Shown here: one piece after another, positions 1 to 9,219 of the stretch
How the letters are laid out: every line of letters starts with the position of its first letter
Numbering within the stretch: the stretch's first letter is position 1
Assembly (NCBI GenBank): GCA_026986785.1
Contig: JALSNW010000031.1
Coordinates: 31,201-95,200 of the forward strand
Origin: Deltaproteobacteria bacterium
Lineage (GTDB): Bacteria; Desulfobacterota; Dissulfuribacteria; Dissulfuribacterales; QOAL01
Length of the DNA stretch: 64,000 bases
Direction of reading: 5' to 3'
The notes under the pieces: generated by a model
Seen by the model: only the letters and a program-made list of their open reading frames with translations
What the model was told of the DNA's origin: nothing
The model's database searches: none
Translations under genes and position numbers: made by a program

Positions 1-204
1 CAGTTGGAGAGCAGGAAGAAAAATATAGTAAAGCATGAAATTATATTGCAGCAAATTAAAAAACGTGATAAAGCTGATACCAATAGGGCTATTGCGCCCT
101 TAAGGCCGGCCAATGATGCTATTGTTATAGATTCCACAAATCTATCCTTTCAAGAAGTGGTAGAGAAGATCATTGATATAATACATGAAGGGAAAAAGAG
201 GTAA
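1..204 (+). CDS. cmk: Cytidylate kinase, C-terminal part (5' end outside window)
   Basis: Cytidylate kinase phosphorylates CMP and dCMP with ATP in pyrimidine nucleotide supply. Only about the last 67 residues are in the window, and the frame is open from base 1. The visible part contains the characteristic Cmk stretch RDKADTNRAIAPLRPA followed by DAIVIDSTNLS and a final amphipathic helix, as in full-length family members of about 220 residues. The TAA stop (202-204) lies between the Shine-Dalgarno and the start of the following regulator gene, so the two are probably co-transcribed and perhaps translationally coupled. The assignment rests on the C-terminal motif alone. Confidence 0.88.
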   Translation, partial: QLESRKKNIVKHEIILQQIKKRDKADTNRAIAPLRPANDAIVIDSTNLSFQEVVEKIIDIIHEGKKR

Positions 205-208
205 AAAA

Positions 209-688
209 GTGACGAAGATGAAACCCAGTAAAGAAGAATTCACCTTTAGTGTGGACAACTGCCTTGGTTTTATTGCAAATAGGTTGGTTAAGTCCTTTCT
301 AAAGGTATTAGATCACAAATTGACGGATTTCAACCTGACAGGGGCCCAGTTCTGTGTCCTGACAAAATTGTTCGAAGAAGAAGGGCTCACCCAGACGCAG
401 CTTGCCCAGAGACTATATATCGAGAGCCCCACCCTGGTCAGGACCTTGGACAGGTTGGAAGAGGCAAATCTGATAGAAAGACGCAGGGTTCCTGAAGATC
501 GTCGAGCCTTCCATATCTTTCTGACGGATAAGGGTCGGTCCTTGGAAGATCTTCTCATGGAGAAAGGTCGGGAAGTCCATGAGATCGCTGTACAGGGTAT
601 GACCAAGGATGACGTTCAACAACTGAAAGACATGTTGTTTCTCTTGTGGCATAACTTGGAAGAAGGGGCAGAGGAGTTGGCCAAATAA
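209..688 (+). CDS. MarR-family transcriptional regulator
   Basis: A MarR/SlyA-type winged-helix regulator of about 160 residues, the usual family length, expected to bind a palindromic operator as a dimer. The recognition helix and wing are visible as LTQTQLAQRLYIESPTLVRT followed by LDRLEEANLIERRR, then the wing residues PEDRRAFHIFLTDKG, which is typical of the family; dimerising helices flank it. I chose GTG at 209 because GAGG at 198-201 sits 7 bases upstream. An in-frame ATG at 185 would overlap cmk and lacks a ribosome site. A small lipoprotein follows 6 bases downstream. Its ligand and targets cannot be read from the sequence. Confidence 0.85.
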   Translation: MTKMKPSKEEFTFSVDNCLGFIANRLVKSFLKVLDHKLTDFNLTGAQFCVLTKLFEEEGLTQTQLAQRLYIESPTLVRTLDRLEEANLIERRRVPEDRRAFHIFLTDKGRSLEDLLMEKGREVHEIAVQGMTKDDVQQLKDMLFLLWHNLEEGAEELAK

Positions 689-694
689 TTCAGA

Positions 695-1087
695 GTGAAG
701 CTATCGAAAGCAAATACCATTTGTCCCTTCCTGATCCTGTGTTTTTTATTGCCGGCCCTTCAAGCCTGCTCTCAAAAAGCAGTGATAGTCACGGCAGATC
801 CAGATATAATAAAAGGATGCGATGGCTCTTTTGCCCTATTGGGCAGTCAGAGCAACTCGGCCAGAGGTCTTCTTTTGAGACTCTGCACCCGGGATCTTTC
901 TGGTATCCTGGAGATGTCAGGGTTGGATCCAGGGGAAAAGGGGGAAATCCAAAGACTTCTCTGTACTTCTTCTGGTAGTCCAGAAAAATTTAAAAAATTT
1001 TTTTCACAACTCACCCCAAGGCAAAGATCGGCCCTGACAAGGGCATTCGAGTTCTTTGGTTATGAGATAAACGGGTACGGATGTTGA
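695..1087 (+). CDS. Small putative lipoprotein of unknown function
   Basis: A 130-residue protein I do not recognise. It starts with GTG six bases after the MarR-type gene. Residues 1-25 form a lipoprotein signal: basic start (MKLSK), hydrophobic core and lipobox LQAC, so the mature protein would be anchored by Cys25. The rest is polar, with several cysteines (in CDGS, LCTRD, LLCTSS and the C-terminal C). The region SQLTPRQRSALTRAFEFFGYE is probably helical. Linkage to the MarR regulator suggests it is co-expressed with it. Function unknown. Confidence 0.6.
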   Translation: MKLSKANTICPFLILCFLLPALQACSQKAVIVTADPDIIKGCDGSFALLGSQSNSARGLLLRLCTRDLSGILEMSGLDPGEKGEIQRLLCTSSGSPEKFKKFFSQLTPRQRSALTRAFEFFGYEINGYGC

Positions 1088-1191
1088 TGGTTGAGCCTCG
1101 TTTTGTCGATGAACCTCTTGAGGCCCTCGTGCCGAATGTGGAGCTGAATCAGGTTGCAGCTGGTCCAAGGGAAGCTATGCAATCCAGATGA
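1087..1191 (+). CDS. Possible 34-residue ORF, weakly supported
   Basis: An ATG at 1087 overlaps the TGA of the lipoprotein gene in a TGATG arrangement, which can permit coupled re-initiation. The frame runs 34 codons (beginning MVEPRFVDEPLEALVPNVEL) to TGA at 1189-1191. It ends exactly where the convergent kinase gene ends. There is no recognised motif and no independent ribosome site, so it may be chance. Confidence 0.18.
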   Translation: MVEPRFVDEPLEALVPNVELNQVAAGPREAMQSR

Positions 1192-3342
1192 TCATTGTTT
1201 CCAGGTTGGAAACAGTTTGTTTATTACATTCAATATGTTTTGCAAGCGAAAGGGCTTGGAAATAACTTCATCTATACACTTGCCTGAAAGGTCCTTGCCT
1301 TCATAACCTGCCCCCCATCCAGTCATGAGGACTACAGGTATGTCCTGGTTTTTCTCCTTTACGGCCTTGGCTATTTCCCATCCGCTTATTCCAGGCATGC
1401 CGAGATCTGTTAATACGAGATCGAAATCTTCATCTTTTATGATATCCAATGCCTGTTCCGAAACACTGCATGCTATGACTTCATGGCCTACTTCCTTTAA
1501 CATGAGCTTGATGAGATCAACGATCTGTGGTTCGTCATCGATTACCAGGATCTTTAGGTTCCGGGTCCCTGAAATCTCTGGCCCTTCTTCTTGTTCCAAT
1601 GTCTCCTCCTCGACTTGGGATTGACAGGGAAGAATTATGCTGAACGTGGTGCCAAGGCCTTTTTCAGATTCTACCTCTATTTTCCCTCCAGCATTTGTAA
1701 CTAGACCATAGACAATACTGAGGCCAAGTCCAGAGCTGCCCACATCCTTGGTGGTGAAGTATGGGTCGAAGATATGTTTCTTCGTGTCAGGATCCATGCC
1801 AGTGCCAGTGTCAGAGACATCGATTACGGCCTTGGAATCCATCAGATAGGTTTTGATTTTGATCTTACCGCCTTTGGGCATCGCATCAACGGCATTGAGG
1901 ATGAGGTTGGTAAGGATCTCCCTCAATTCATAGCCGGGCATGTCTATGATCAAGGAGGAATCGAGTTCCGTTTCTATCTCTACGAGGCATCCCTTTTTCT
2001 GGCAGCTATCCTTCCACATGGGTTTTGTAAGCTCGACTGCCTCCATCACTATGTCGGCGATACAGGTTGTCTGTTTGGTATCGGTCTTGGGGGAAGAGGT
2101 TTGGCGCACGAAACCCTGTAATCGTTTTATTGTCTTCGCCCCATCCTGTACACATAGTTCTATGTTTTTGAGGCGTTTGGCATAGGGGGTATTGTCAAGC
2201 TCCAGTTGTAATAGCTCGACATTGCCGAGTATGGCCATTAGCAGGTTGTTGAAATCGTGGGCAATGCCTGCAGCCATGGAACCAAGTGCCCTGAGTTTTT
2301 CTTCCCTGATCTTTCGTTCAGAGTCTTCATGCTGGTCCGAGATGTCATGGATGACGATTATACCACCTTGCTTTTGGTCATTTTTATCTATTATAGGATG
2401 GAAAAATATATCTGCCAGAAAAGTGGTGCCATCCTGTCTCAGAAGCCTTACACCGTGGAGTTTGGCAAGGTGTTTCGTCTTTATTGCCTTTGAAATGGAA
2501 AGAAAGGCAGTGGTATCGAAAAAGAACCTGCCCAGGCCTTCCTTGATGATATCTTCTTCATTACACTTGAGGAGCTTTTTGAAACCACGGTTTATCTTTC
2601 TTATTTCGCCTGATGCATCTGTCAGGCAGATTCCCTGGGGAGCACTATCTATTGCAGCCTCGAGGTATTCTATGTTTTGGCCCTTTTCCCCTTCCTGTTG
2701 TGTCAGTGCCCTGGTATTTGCCTCAACGATATTTTGTATGTGGTAATGGCTGTTGTTCAGGAGTTCGTGATATTCTTTTTCTTGGATGATATGTCCCATC
2801 ACCTGGGTAATGATGATGAGATTTCTTTTCAGGTGGTTGGAAAAGGGGCGTTTTTTTGTGGAACTCAGATTGAGAACGCCCTTTGAGGAGATGGGCAGGC
2901 AGGCCATGGAGGCGGGGATGAATTTGGCGTTTTCCACCTCTGGAATCTTGTCTTTGGCACTATCTTCAATGAACAGGGGCTGTTGTGAATCAAAGACAGC
3001 CCAGGCTATGCTTTCCCCCCTTTTGAAATAGAGGTCCTTGTTGTACTCAATCTTTTTCTTGGTCTCCATCAGGACCTGGCTGAGCCCTTTTGCTGCCACC
3101 AATCTGAGGACTTCTCTCTGGGGGTCATAGAGTAGCAGGGAGATGTTTTCGAAGGGGGTCTCTTCGGCCAGAATATCAACGATGATGCTACAAAGATCCT
3201 CGCTGGAGTGGGCACTTGGACTGAGTTCTATCAGTCGAAGTACGATACCGAGGGCCTCCATGTGCCTCATGCGATCCTTTTCGAGCTCTAAGACGGTTTT
3301 TTTTATCCTGGCCAGATCCATATGTCCTGATTCGAGATTCAT
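1192..3342 (-). CDS. Hybrid sensor histidine kinase (GAF-PAS-HisKA-HATPase-REC)
   Basis: A 716-residue soluble hybrid histidine kinase. In order it has an N-terminal helix, a GAF-like domain (about 40-190), a PAS domain (about 226-335), and HisKA with the motif [10 protein letters not shown] (phospho-His near 361). The HATPase follows (about 470-575), with N box NLILNAVDAM, G1 DTGTGMD, F box FDPYFTTK and G2 GLGLSIVYGL. A receiver domain (about 598-712) comes last, with acidic residues IDDEP, phospho-Asp in LTDLGMPG near 643 and Lys in SKPF. No transmembrane segment is visible, so the signal is probably cytoplasmic. An HDOD gene lies 21 bases upstream on the same strand, suggesting co-transcription. 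No output regulator is adjacent. Confidence 0.93.
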   Translation of the reverse strand: MNLESGHMDLARIKKTVLELEKDRMRHMEALGIVLRLIELSPSAHSSEDLCSIIVDILAEETPFENISLLLYDPQREVLRLVAAKGLSQVLMETKKKIEYNKDLYFKRGESIAWAVFDSQQPLFIEDSAKDKIPEVENAKFIPASMACLPISSKGVLNLSSTKKRPFSNHLKRNLIIITQVMGHIIQEKEYHELLNNSHYHIQNIVEANTRALTQQEGEKGQNIEYLEAAIDSAPQGICLTDASGEIRKINRGFKKLLKCNEEDIIKEGLGRFFFDTTAFLSISKAIKTKHLAKLHGVRLLRQDGTTFLADIFFHPIIDKNDQKQGGIIVIHDISDQHEDSERKIREEKLRALGSMAAGIAHDFNNLLMAILGNVELLQLELDNTPYAKRLKNIELCVQDGAKTIKRLQGFVRQTSSPKTDTKQTTCIADIVMEAVELTKPMWKDSCQKKGCLVEIETELDSSLIIDMPGYELREILTNLILNAVDAMPKGGKIKIKTYLMDSKAVIDVSDTGTGMDPDTKKHIFDPYFTTKDVGSSGLGLSIVYGLVTNAGGKIEVESEKGLGTTFSIILPCQSQVEEETLEQEEGPEISGTRNLKILVIDDEPQIVDLIKLMLKEVGHEVIACSVSEQALDIIKDEDFDLVLTDLGMPGISGWEIAKAVKEKNQDIPVVLMTGWGAGYEGKDLSGKCIDEVISKPFRLQNILNVINKLFPTWKQ

Positions 3343-3363
3343 GCCTACTTAGAAGCCATTTTC

Positions 3364-4251
3364 TTACTGCGTTCCAACGAGCACAGAGGCTATCTGGCAT
3401 ACCTCTTCCTTCAATTCCTCTGCCTTTTCCGTGAGGATATCCAATCTGTCAAAGTCTATACCTGCCAGTGCCATGACCCGTGGATTTGGAAGGTCTACCT
3501 TCGCCCCCCTCTTTTCAGTTTCCTCCAATGTCCTGGCAATGAATGCGCCAATCTGCACGAGTGCACACTCCCGTGCGTACCTTGTCGATGAAAATGGTTC
3601 GTGATGGTACTTGAGAGCTGCCTTCAATTTTTCCGAAAAGCCCCACTTTATGGCGAGCCAGCCCCCTATCTCTGTGTGAGATAGGCCATAGGCTTCCTCA
3701 GCCTTACTAATGGGCATATCTTTTTTCCTGCTTAAAAGGGCGATGCTATTGAATCTGTCAGGCATGGTGGCAGCAGTAGCCAAGCGCCCGAGATCATGGA
3801 GAAGGCCCATGAGATAGATATCTTCGTCCTGGATCCATTCGTGGTCCTTTGCCAGTTCCTTGCAGCAAAAAGAGGTCAGGAGGTTGTGGGTCCAAAACGT
3901 ATAGAACGAAAACCCCTTTGGCAGGAGTTTTGGCTTGAATTGGTTTACCAGGCATATGGCCAGGCAAAGGTTTCTCACTTCCTTAATGCCAATGACCATT
4001 ACGGCACGCTCCAGGTCCACTATAGACCTCCTGAAACCATAATAGGCGCTATTTGCTATCTTCAGAAGCTGGGATGTGAGGGCGGCATCCGATTTGATGG
4101 TGGCACTGATGTCGGTAAAGGTAGTGTTTTTGTCTGTGACCGATGCCAGGAGCCTGGCCACGATAGGACTTGGAGCAGGCAGATATTCCAACTCCGCTAT
4201 CTTGCCTTGTGCCTCTTCTACGATTACGGTATTTTCCATAGTTTTTACCAT
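3364..4251 (-). CDS. HDOD-domain signalling protein
   Basis: A 295-residue protein made almost entirely of an HDOD domain, a catalytically inactive relative of HD phosphohydrolases found in signalling proteins. The domain begins near residue 22 with LPAPSPIVARLLASV, then SDAALTSQLLKIANSAYYGF and a long helical region with LMGLLHDLGRLA, the degenerate HD region. It precedes a hybrid histidine kinase gene by 21 bases, so the two likely act in one pathway. The start could also be the ATG at 4239; neither has a clear ribosome site. Specific role unknown. Confidence 0.88.
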   Translation of the reverse strand: MVKTMENTVIVEEAQGKIAELEYLPAPSPIVARLLASVTDKNTTFTDISATIKSDAALTSQLLKIANSAYYGFRRSIVDLERAVMVIGIKEVRNLCLAICLVNQFKPKLLPKGFSFYTFWTHNLLTSFCCKELAKDHEWIQDEDIYLMGLLHDLGRLATAATMPDRFNSIALLSRKKDMPISKAEEAYGLSHTEIGGWLAIKWGFSEKLKAALKYHHEPFSSTRYARECALVQIGAFIARTLEETEKRGAKVDLPNPRVMALAGIDFDRLDILTEKAEELKEEVCQIASVLVGTQ

Positions 4252-4329
4252 TTGGGTCTCATCTCTTGTATCTATATCGGCGGATAAAAGAGAAGGTCTT
4301 TAATTATTTTTCAAAAAGTTGGAGAAGGA

Positions 4330-6078
4330 TCAGTTGTCCTGTTGAATAGCCTGATTGGAGACAAGGACCAGGGGCCTCAATAAAGGTGAATCTTGCCTGT
4401 ACACAAAGGGAAAGCTTATTCCTTTTTTGGGGAGCCTTGTGAAATCCTTTTCCCTGAGGATCAAAAAGAGTCTTTCCCCTGCCTCTGTCTTTTCCAAAAA
4501 TTCAGCCAGATGGAGCCTTGGGATCCTTCTGTGGAGGTAAAAGGTGCATTCCTCATCCCAAAAGCCCAGATAGAATAGGGGATTGGAATCAACTATCTTG
4601 GCTACGTTGTGGCAAAAAGGTCTGGCATCTTTGTGCTTGTAGAGCGCTGGGATGAGGACAAGGCTTGATAGGAGAAAGACACAGCACATGTGCAAGGCGT
4701 AGGGGAGGACGATGTTTTCCACCTCATGGCCATCATTACCCTTCATGTAGAAAAATAGACCTGAGAACCCTATAATCAAAAGGGCCAGAAAGGCTGGCAG
4801 GTACTTGGGTAGGCTATATAAGAAGAACAACATGCTATTGGACACGGGTATATCCTTCAAGAAGGTATTCCATGTCGTAGGCGCCAAGAAGACAACCACC
4901 GAGGCAGAAAGCGAAAGGCAAAGCCCTGTAAGAATCAGGATCGTAAACGTGAGGAGTATGATGAGTTTTAGAGGCTTTAACCTGTCGCGGCTGTCCAGAA
5001 AGTATCTAACTGTGAGATATGAGGCGACAGGATAGACGGGAAGGATATAATCACTTCTTTTCGATAAGGCCATGGAGAAAAAGAGAAAAACAAAAAGAAG
5101 ATAGATAAATGACAGTCTCGATAACTCGTCCTTGTTCTTCCAATCTTTTATTATTTCATAGGTCCAAAATGGGGCAGCAATGCTCCAGGGGAAAAATCCT
5201 GTCAGAAAATAGATCGGGTACGAATATATCGGAGAGTGGTTGAATTCCTTGAAGGTCCCGCCAGGGATGAGGTTGGTGAAGCGTGACAGGTTTTCTTCAA
5301 GGATAAATCTGTGGAAAAACCTGAAATCCGTCTCTATGCTTGCAGTCACGAACCAAGGTATGGTCATGAGAAGAAAGAGGAGCATACCTTTTCCCAAAAA
5401 GATATGTCTGATTAGCCTCCACCTCTTTTCAATGGCCAGGTAAAGAAATACCGGTATGAAGACAATGATTGCCCCTACCGGCCCCTTTAGCATCACTGCC
5501 ACCCCTGCTGAGATGAAAAATGCCCAAGGGATCTTTTGGGGATTCTCGGTCCTTTCGCCTTGGCTGTCCATGATGGCCTTGTATGCTGCCCACAGGCCAA
5601 AGAAAGAGGCAGCGGTGAAGCTCATGTCTATCCTGGCCATTTGAGACATCCAGAATACCTTTATGCCAGAGATGAAAATAAAACCACTCAGGGCAGCAGC
5701 CATCCAATACTCTCCATGATAGGGGAGTCTAAAGAACAGATAGATGATGAGGCAGGCGGAGATCAGGGAGGGCAACCTTGCTGCAAGCTCCCAGTTAGGA
5801 CATACCCGCGAGATGAGCGCAATGGTCCAGTAGAAAAGGGGAGGCTTGTCCAGGTCTTCCTGGCCATTTAGGTGGTTGATGAGTATGGATGCCCCCTCGA
5901 TGAATTCTCTTGCTATTTCGGCAGACTCTGCCTCGAGGGTCTCTGTGAGTCCCCTGGTGGATGCGAGATAGAGGCTTGCTGAAAATATCAGGAGGATGGA
6001 ACACAATAGGGCAAAGACATGGGGTCTTGATAACCCAAGGGGGAGTATTTGGGGGTTGTCGAACATCTTGTGATACAA
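4330..6078 (-). CDS. ArnT-like GT39 membrane glycosyltransferase
   Basis: A 582-residue polytopic membrane protein of the ArnT/PMT (GT39) family. These enzymes transfer a sugar from a polyprenyl-phosphate donor to a lipid or protein on the periplasmic face. The first periplasmic loop carries the expected acidic site (TLEAESAEIAREF) and the NGQEDLDKPPLFYW stretch. About a dozen hydrophobic segments follow, and the C-terminal part is periplasmic. The longest frame starts with TTG at 6078; ATG at 6066 is an equal alternative and neither has a strong ribosome site. It follows the efflux permease by 5 bases on the same strand, as the last gene of the efflux operon. The substrate (lipid A, another glycolipid or protein) cannot be told. 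Confidence 0.85.
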   Translation of the reverse strand: MYHKMFDNPQILPLGLSRPHVFALLCSILLIFSASLYLASTRGLTETLEAESAEIAREFIEGASILINHLNGQEDLDKPPLFYWTIALISRVCPNWELAARLPSLISACLIIYLFFRLPYHGEYWMAAALSGFIFISGIKVFWMSQMARIDMSFTAASFFGLWAAYKAIMDSQGERTENPQKIPWAFFISAGVAVMLKGPVGAIIVFIPVFLYLAIEKRWRLIRHIFLGKGMLLFLLMTIPWFVTASIETDFRFFHRFILEENLSRFTNLIPGGTFKEFNHSPIYSYPIYFLTGFFPWSIAAPFWTYEIIKDWKNKDELSRLSFIYLLFVFLFFSMALSKRSDYILPVYPVASYLTVRYFLDSRDRLKPLKLIILLTFTILILTGLCLSLSASVVVFLAPTTWNTFLKDIPVSNSMLFFLYSLPKYLPAFLALLIIGFSGLFFYMKGNDGHEVENIVLPYALHMCCVFLLSSLVLIPALYKHKDARPFCHNVAKIVDSNPLFYLGFWDEECTFYLHRRIPRLHLAEFLEKTEAGERLFLILREKDFTRLPKKGISFPFVYRQDSPLLRPLVLVSNQAIQQDN

Positions 6079-6083
6079 AGTTC

Positions 6084-7286
6084 TCAGCCCTCTTCGAATA
6101 GGTGAAGGATTGCCTTGGGTTCAAATTCCAAGGCCTGCATGGCAGGATATAATCCAGATACTATGCCAATCAACATGGAAAGTAGTATGGAGACAAAGGC
6201 CGTTTTCCAGGGGAGGAAAAATGGCCACCTTGCCAAGAACTGTACTGTAAGGGCCAATAAGACAGAGATAACGATTCCTGCTCCAGAGCCCACTATGCTC
6301 AGTATCATGGATTCAGTCAAAAACTGGAGGAAGATGTCTTTCTTCCTGGCCCCTGTCACCCTTTTTATGGCTATTTCCAGTATCCTTTCATAGATGGACA
6401 GGGCCATTATGGCAAGTATGCCCAGTGTGCCAACACTGAATGCTATGGATGCCACCACTCGGCTGAGAACTGAAAAGAGGTGGAGTGTCTTTGAGGTGGT
6501 ACTTTGAAGTTCCTGGTAAGTGCTTACAGTAAAGTCTTTCTTTCCATGCCTCTTCAGTAGTAGTTTTTGGATATCGCCCATGGTTTTTTGCAAGACTCCT
6601 CGGTCCCTGGCAACTATTACCGCACCATCCAGGTAATCTACATTTTCCAAGACCTTCATGTGGGTAGTAAGGGGGACAAGGATTACTTCATCAAAGTCTT
6701 CGTTGCTAAAACTGCCCCTTTTTGCCATCACCCCAGCTACTCGAAAGGGCATGCCAGAAAGATAGATTGTTTGCCCCACTGGATTGCCCCTGAAAAATTC
6801 ATCGGCAACCTTGGCACCTATCAGTGCGATCTTTGAAAAGGTTTCCAGATCTCTTTGGAAAATGGTGCGTCCAGAGCTCAAACTATAGTCAAGAATGGTA
6901 CTGTAGTCTGGTTCTACTCCTTTGACCACGAGGGTTGAAGAATTTATGACCGTCTGCACTGGAACACCTTTCTGTTTGAAGGCGCTGACATCTTTCACCA
7001 ATAAGATCTTTCTGATGGCCTCTATGTCAGATGGCTTGAGGGTCGTATATTTTGACAGGCGAATTCTCCTATGTCCTATAGACCTTATCTCGCCTGGTAG
7101 GAGCATGATGAGGCTGCCCCCCATCCTACCAAGCTCGGATTCTATCTTCCGACTCATTGCACCACTGATGCTGTCCATGAGGACGAGGGAGAGGACACCA
7201 ATGGCTATGCCAAGCATGGCGATCAGTATCCTTTTCTTCTCATGGCGAAAATAGGCCAGGAGTTCGTTGAGTACAAGGGCTCTCAT
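6084..7286 (-). CDS. ABC transporter permease, MacB/FtsX type (second copy)
   Basis: A 400-residue permease of the MacB/LolC/FtsX class. One N-terminal membrane helix (about 20-40) is followed by a periplasmic MacB-core domain (about 45-265, with VKGVEPDY and NPVGQTIYL). Three C-terminal membrane helices follow (about 275-300, 320-345, 365-385). The coupling region is IKRVTGARKKDIFLQFLTES. It is not fused to an ATPase. A related permease gene lies immediately upstream, so the transporter probably contains a permease heterodimer served by the single ATPase at 8548-9216. It would work with the adaptor and outer-membrane factor of the same operon in export of an unknown substrate or in envelope lipid handling. 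Confidence 0.87.
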   Translation of the reverse strand: MRALVLNELLAYFRHEKKRILIAMLGIAIGVLSLVLMDSISGAMSRKIESELGRMGGSLIMLLPGEIRSIGHRRIRLSKYTTLKPSDIEAIRKILLVKDVSAFKQKGVPVQTVINSSTLVVKGVEPDYSTILDYSLSSGRTIFQRDLETFSKIALIGAKVADEFFRGNPVGQTIYLSGMPFRVAGVMAKRGSFSNEDFDEVILVPLTTHMKVLENVDYLDGAVIVARDRGVLQKTMGDIQKLLLKRHGKKDFTVSTYQELQSTTSKTLHLFSVLSRVVASIAFSVGTLGILAIMALSIYERILEIAIKRVTGARKKDIFLQFLTESMILSIVGSGAGIVISVLLALTVQFLARWPFFLPWKTAFVSILLSMLIGIVSGLYPAMQALEFEPKAILHLFEEG

Positions 7287-7338
7287 CTCTTTTTGCCTCT
7301 CTTATGTTGAAGACATGGGCCGGGATATGAACCAACGT

Positions 7339-7357
7339 TTGAAGTGCATGATCCGGG
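7339..7357 (-). repeat. Isolated end of the dispersed intergenic repeat
   Basis: On the minus strand this reads CCCGGATCATGCACTTCAA, 18 of 19 identical to the end at 25259-25277. It lies in the 72-base spacer between the two permease genes and is the only recognisable part of the element here. Confidence 0.5.
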
Positions 7358-7358
7358 A

Positions 7359-8570
7359 TTATAGCCTGGATTTCAAGGCGTGAACCATGTTCAGATATGC
7401 TGCTGATCTTGCAGGCATCCATACGGAGATGAGCCCTGTTGCCGAGGAGAAACATATAGCAAGGAAGAGGGATTTCATTGGAAACACCGTGGGTATCTTG
7501 AGAAGAGGGGTGATCCACCAGATAGCGAGAAAGCCAAGCAGGCTGCCCAGGACAGCACCCATTAGAGAGATGGTCAAGGCCTCTGCCATGAACTGGACTA
7601 TTATGGCATCTCTTGTGGCACCAAGGGCCCTTCTGATCCCTATTTCCCAGGCCCTGACCCTGACATTTATGGCAAATATATTCGACATGACAAAACCACT
7701 TATAAACAGGGCTATAAGACTTGCAAGGCCCAGATACAGGGAAAGGGTCATATTGAAGATATTGAGAAACTTGCGCACTGTCTCAGGGGTTACTATCACA
7801 TAGTCGTCCTTTTTGTGCCTTAGTGACAAGACCTCTTTGACCTGGGAAACTACATAGTCGTAATCCATGTCTTTTGCCAGCTTGAGTTTTATTGCAAATA
7901 GCCTTTTATATTCTGGTTCAATAAATTTTCTATAGGTATTTATGGGGATGATGAGTCTATCGTCCAGACTCTTGCCACTTGGCAATTTGCCCTTGGGGGC
8001 AAAGACCCCGATTATCCTGAAACTCGTCTTGGATATCTTTATGGTTTTGCCAACCGGGTCTGTATCTCCAAAGAAGAACCTGGACAGTTCAGTACCGATG
8101 ATACATATCTTGGGAAACGATGAATATTCATCCAACCTGAAAAAGCGGCCTGTCTTGAGCCTGTAGTCGAAAACATTTAGAAAGTCCTTCATTGCAGAGA
8201 CAGTGTATGCATTTCTTGCTTCTGCGCCCACAGAGATCCTTTTTTGTTTCAACATCAAGAAGGCGGCAGATCTGATCCCGTAGACCTGTTTCAGGGCCCT
8301 GAAGTCTTGGACATTCAGGCGGTAGGTCAGCCTCCTTACACTATTTTTATCCCCGAAGCCCGAGCGTACGAAGATGCTATTTGGTCCAAGGAGCTGGATT
8401 ATGTTCTGGGCATTTTGATTGCTGCCCTCAATGGCAGCCACTATGAAGACCAGGGATGCAATGCCAAGGCTTATGCCGCTCAATGCAAAGAGGGTCCGGG
8501 CAAGGTTCTGCCTGAGGACCTTGAAGACCGTCAGGATGAAGAGATCCTTAGTGAGAAGTGATGCATCCAT
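7359..8570 (-). CDS. ABC transporter permease, MacB/FtsX type (first copy)
   Basis: A 403-residue MacB-type permease with the same layout as its downstream neighbour: N-terminal helix (about 25-48, LARTLFALSGISLGIASLVF), periplasmic domain (about 50-270) and three C-terminal helices. Conserved signatures are CIIGTELSRFFFGDTDPVG and, before the last helices, IGIRRALGATRDAII, the coupling segment expected to meet the ATPase. The gene starts 23 bases inside the end of the ATPase gene. A 72-base spacer separates it from the second permease, and that spacer carries a copy of the dispersed 19-base repeat end (7339-7357). Confidence 0.88.
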   Translation of the reverse strand: MDASLLTKDLFILTVFKVLRQNLARTLFALSGISLGIASLVFIVAAIEGSNQNAQNIIQLLGPNSIFVRSGFGDKNSVRRLTYRLNVQDFRALKQVYGIRSAAFLMLKQKRISVGAEARNAYTVSAMKDFLNVFDYRLKTGRFFRLDEYSSFPKICIIGTELSRFFFGDTDPVGKTIKISKTSFRIIGVFAPKGKLPSGKSLDDRLIIPINTYRKFIEPEYKRLFAIKLKLAKDMDYDYVVSQVKEVLSLRHKKDDYVIVTPETVRKFLNIFNMTLSLYLGLASLIALFISGFVMSNIFAINVRVRAWEIGIRRALGATRDAIIVQFMAEALTISLMGAVLGSLLGFLAIWWITPLLKIPTVFPMKSLFLAICFSSATGLISVWMPARSAAYLNMVHALKSRL

Positions 8571-9216
8571 CCTTCAGGTATATGATCCTTCTTGCATATC
8601 TGGCCGTCTCTGGGTCGTGAGTAACAAGGATAATGGTTTTCCCCCTGCTGTTGAGCCTCGAAAGTATCTCCATGACCTGTCTCGAGCTTTTGGAATCCAA
8701 TTGGCCTGTGGGTTCATCTGCCAGCACCACCTCAGGGGCATTTATAAGGCTCCTGACTATGGCTACCCTCTGTTTCTGGCCTCCAGAAAGTTCAGATGGC
8801 AGAAATCTTACTCGCTCTTCCATGCCCACCTCCCTTAGGAGAGACAGGGCGCGTTTATTGAAATCCATAGCCTTTGAACTATAGAGACTTGGGACCAGGA
8901 CGTTCTCCAGGACATTCAGATATGGGATTAGGTAAAAGGACTGGAAAATAAAACCAAGACTCTCGTTTCTGATCTGTGAAAGGGAATCGTCGTCGAGCAA
9001 GGCAACGTCTCTGCCCTTGAAGAAATAGTTGCCCGAGGTAGGGCTGTCGAGGCAGCCTATTATATACATAAGGGTGGATTTCCCGCTTCCACTCGCCCCC
9101 ATTATGGCCACAAAGTCGCCTTCTTCGATATCAAGGGTTATGTCCTTGAGGACCTGGACTTCCAGTTCACCCTGACGAAATATACGATTGATACCTCTGA
9201 GTTGTATCAGTGCCAA
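8548..9216 (-). CDS. ABC transporter ATPase, MacB/LolD type
   Basis: A 222-residue cytoplasmic ATPase of the LolD/MacB group. It has Walker A GASGSGKST (about 40-48), Q-loop in FIFQSFYLIPYLNVLENV (the family-specific sequence after the Q-loop), signature LSGGQKQRVAIVRSL, Walker B VVLADEPTGQLD and H-loop ILVTHDPE. It lies between the adaptor (3 bases upstream) and the first permease (23-base overlap), so it powers that tripartite export system. Stand-alone ATPase and permease genes are common in this family outside enterobacteria. Confidence 0.92.
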   Translation of the reverse strand: MALIQLRGINRIFRQGELEVQVLKDITLDIEEGDFVAIMGASGSGKSTLMYIIGCLDSPTSGNYFFKGRDVALLDDDSLSQIRNESLGFIFQSFYLIPYLNVLENVLVPSLYSSKAMDFNKRALSLLREVGMEERVRFLPSELSGGQKQRVAIVRSLINAPEVVLADEPTGQLDSKSSRQVMEILSRLNSRGKTIILVTHDPETARYARRIIYLKDGCITSH

Positions 9217-9219
9217 GTT

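Noticed and set aside
6115..6140. tRNA-like GGTTCAAATTCC sequence
   Set aside because: It lies inside the permease coding region and has no acceptor or anticodon stem around it. No tRNA or rRNA gene was found in the window.
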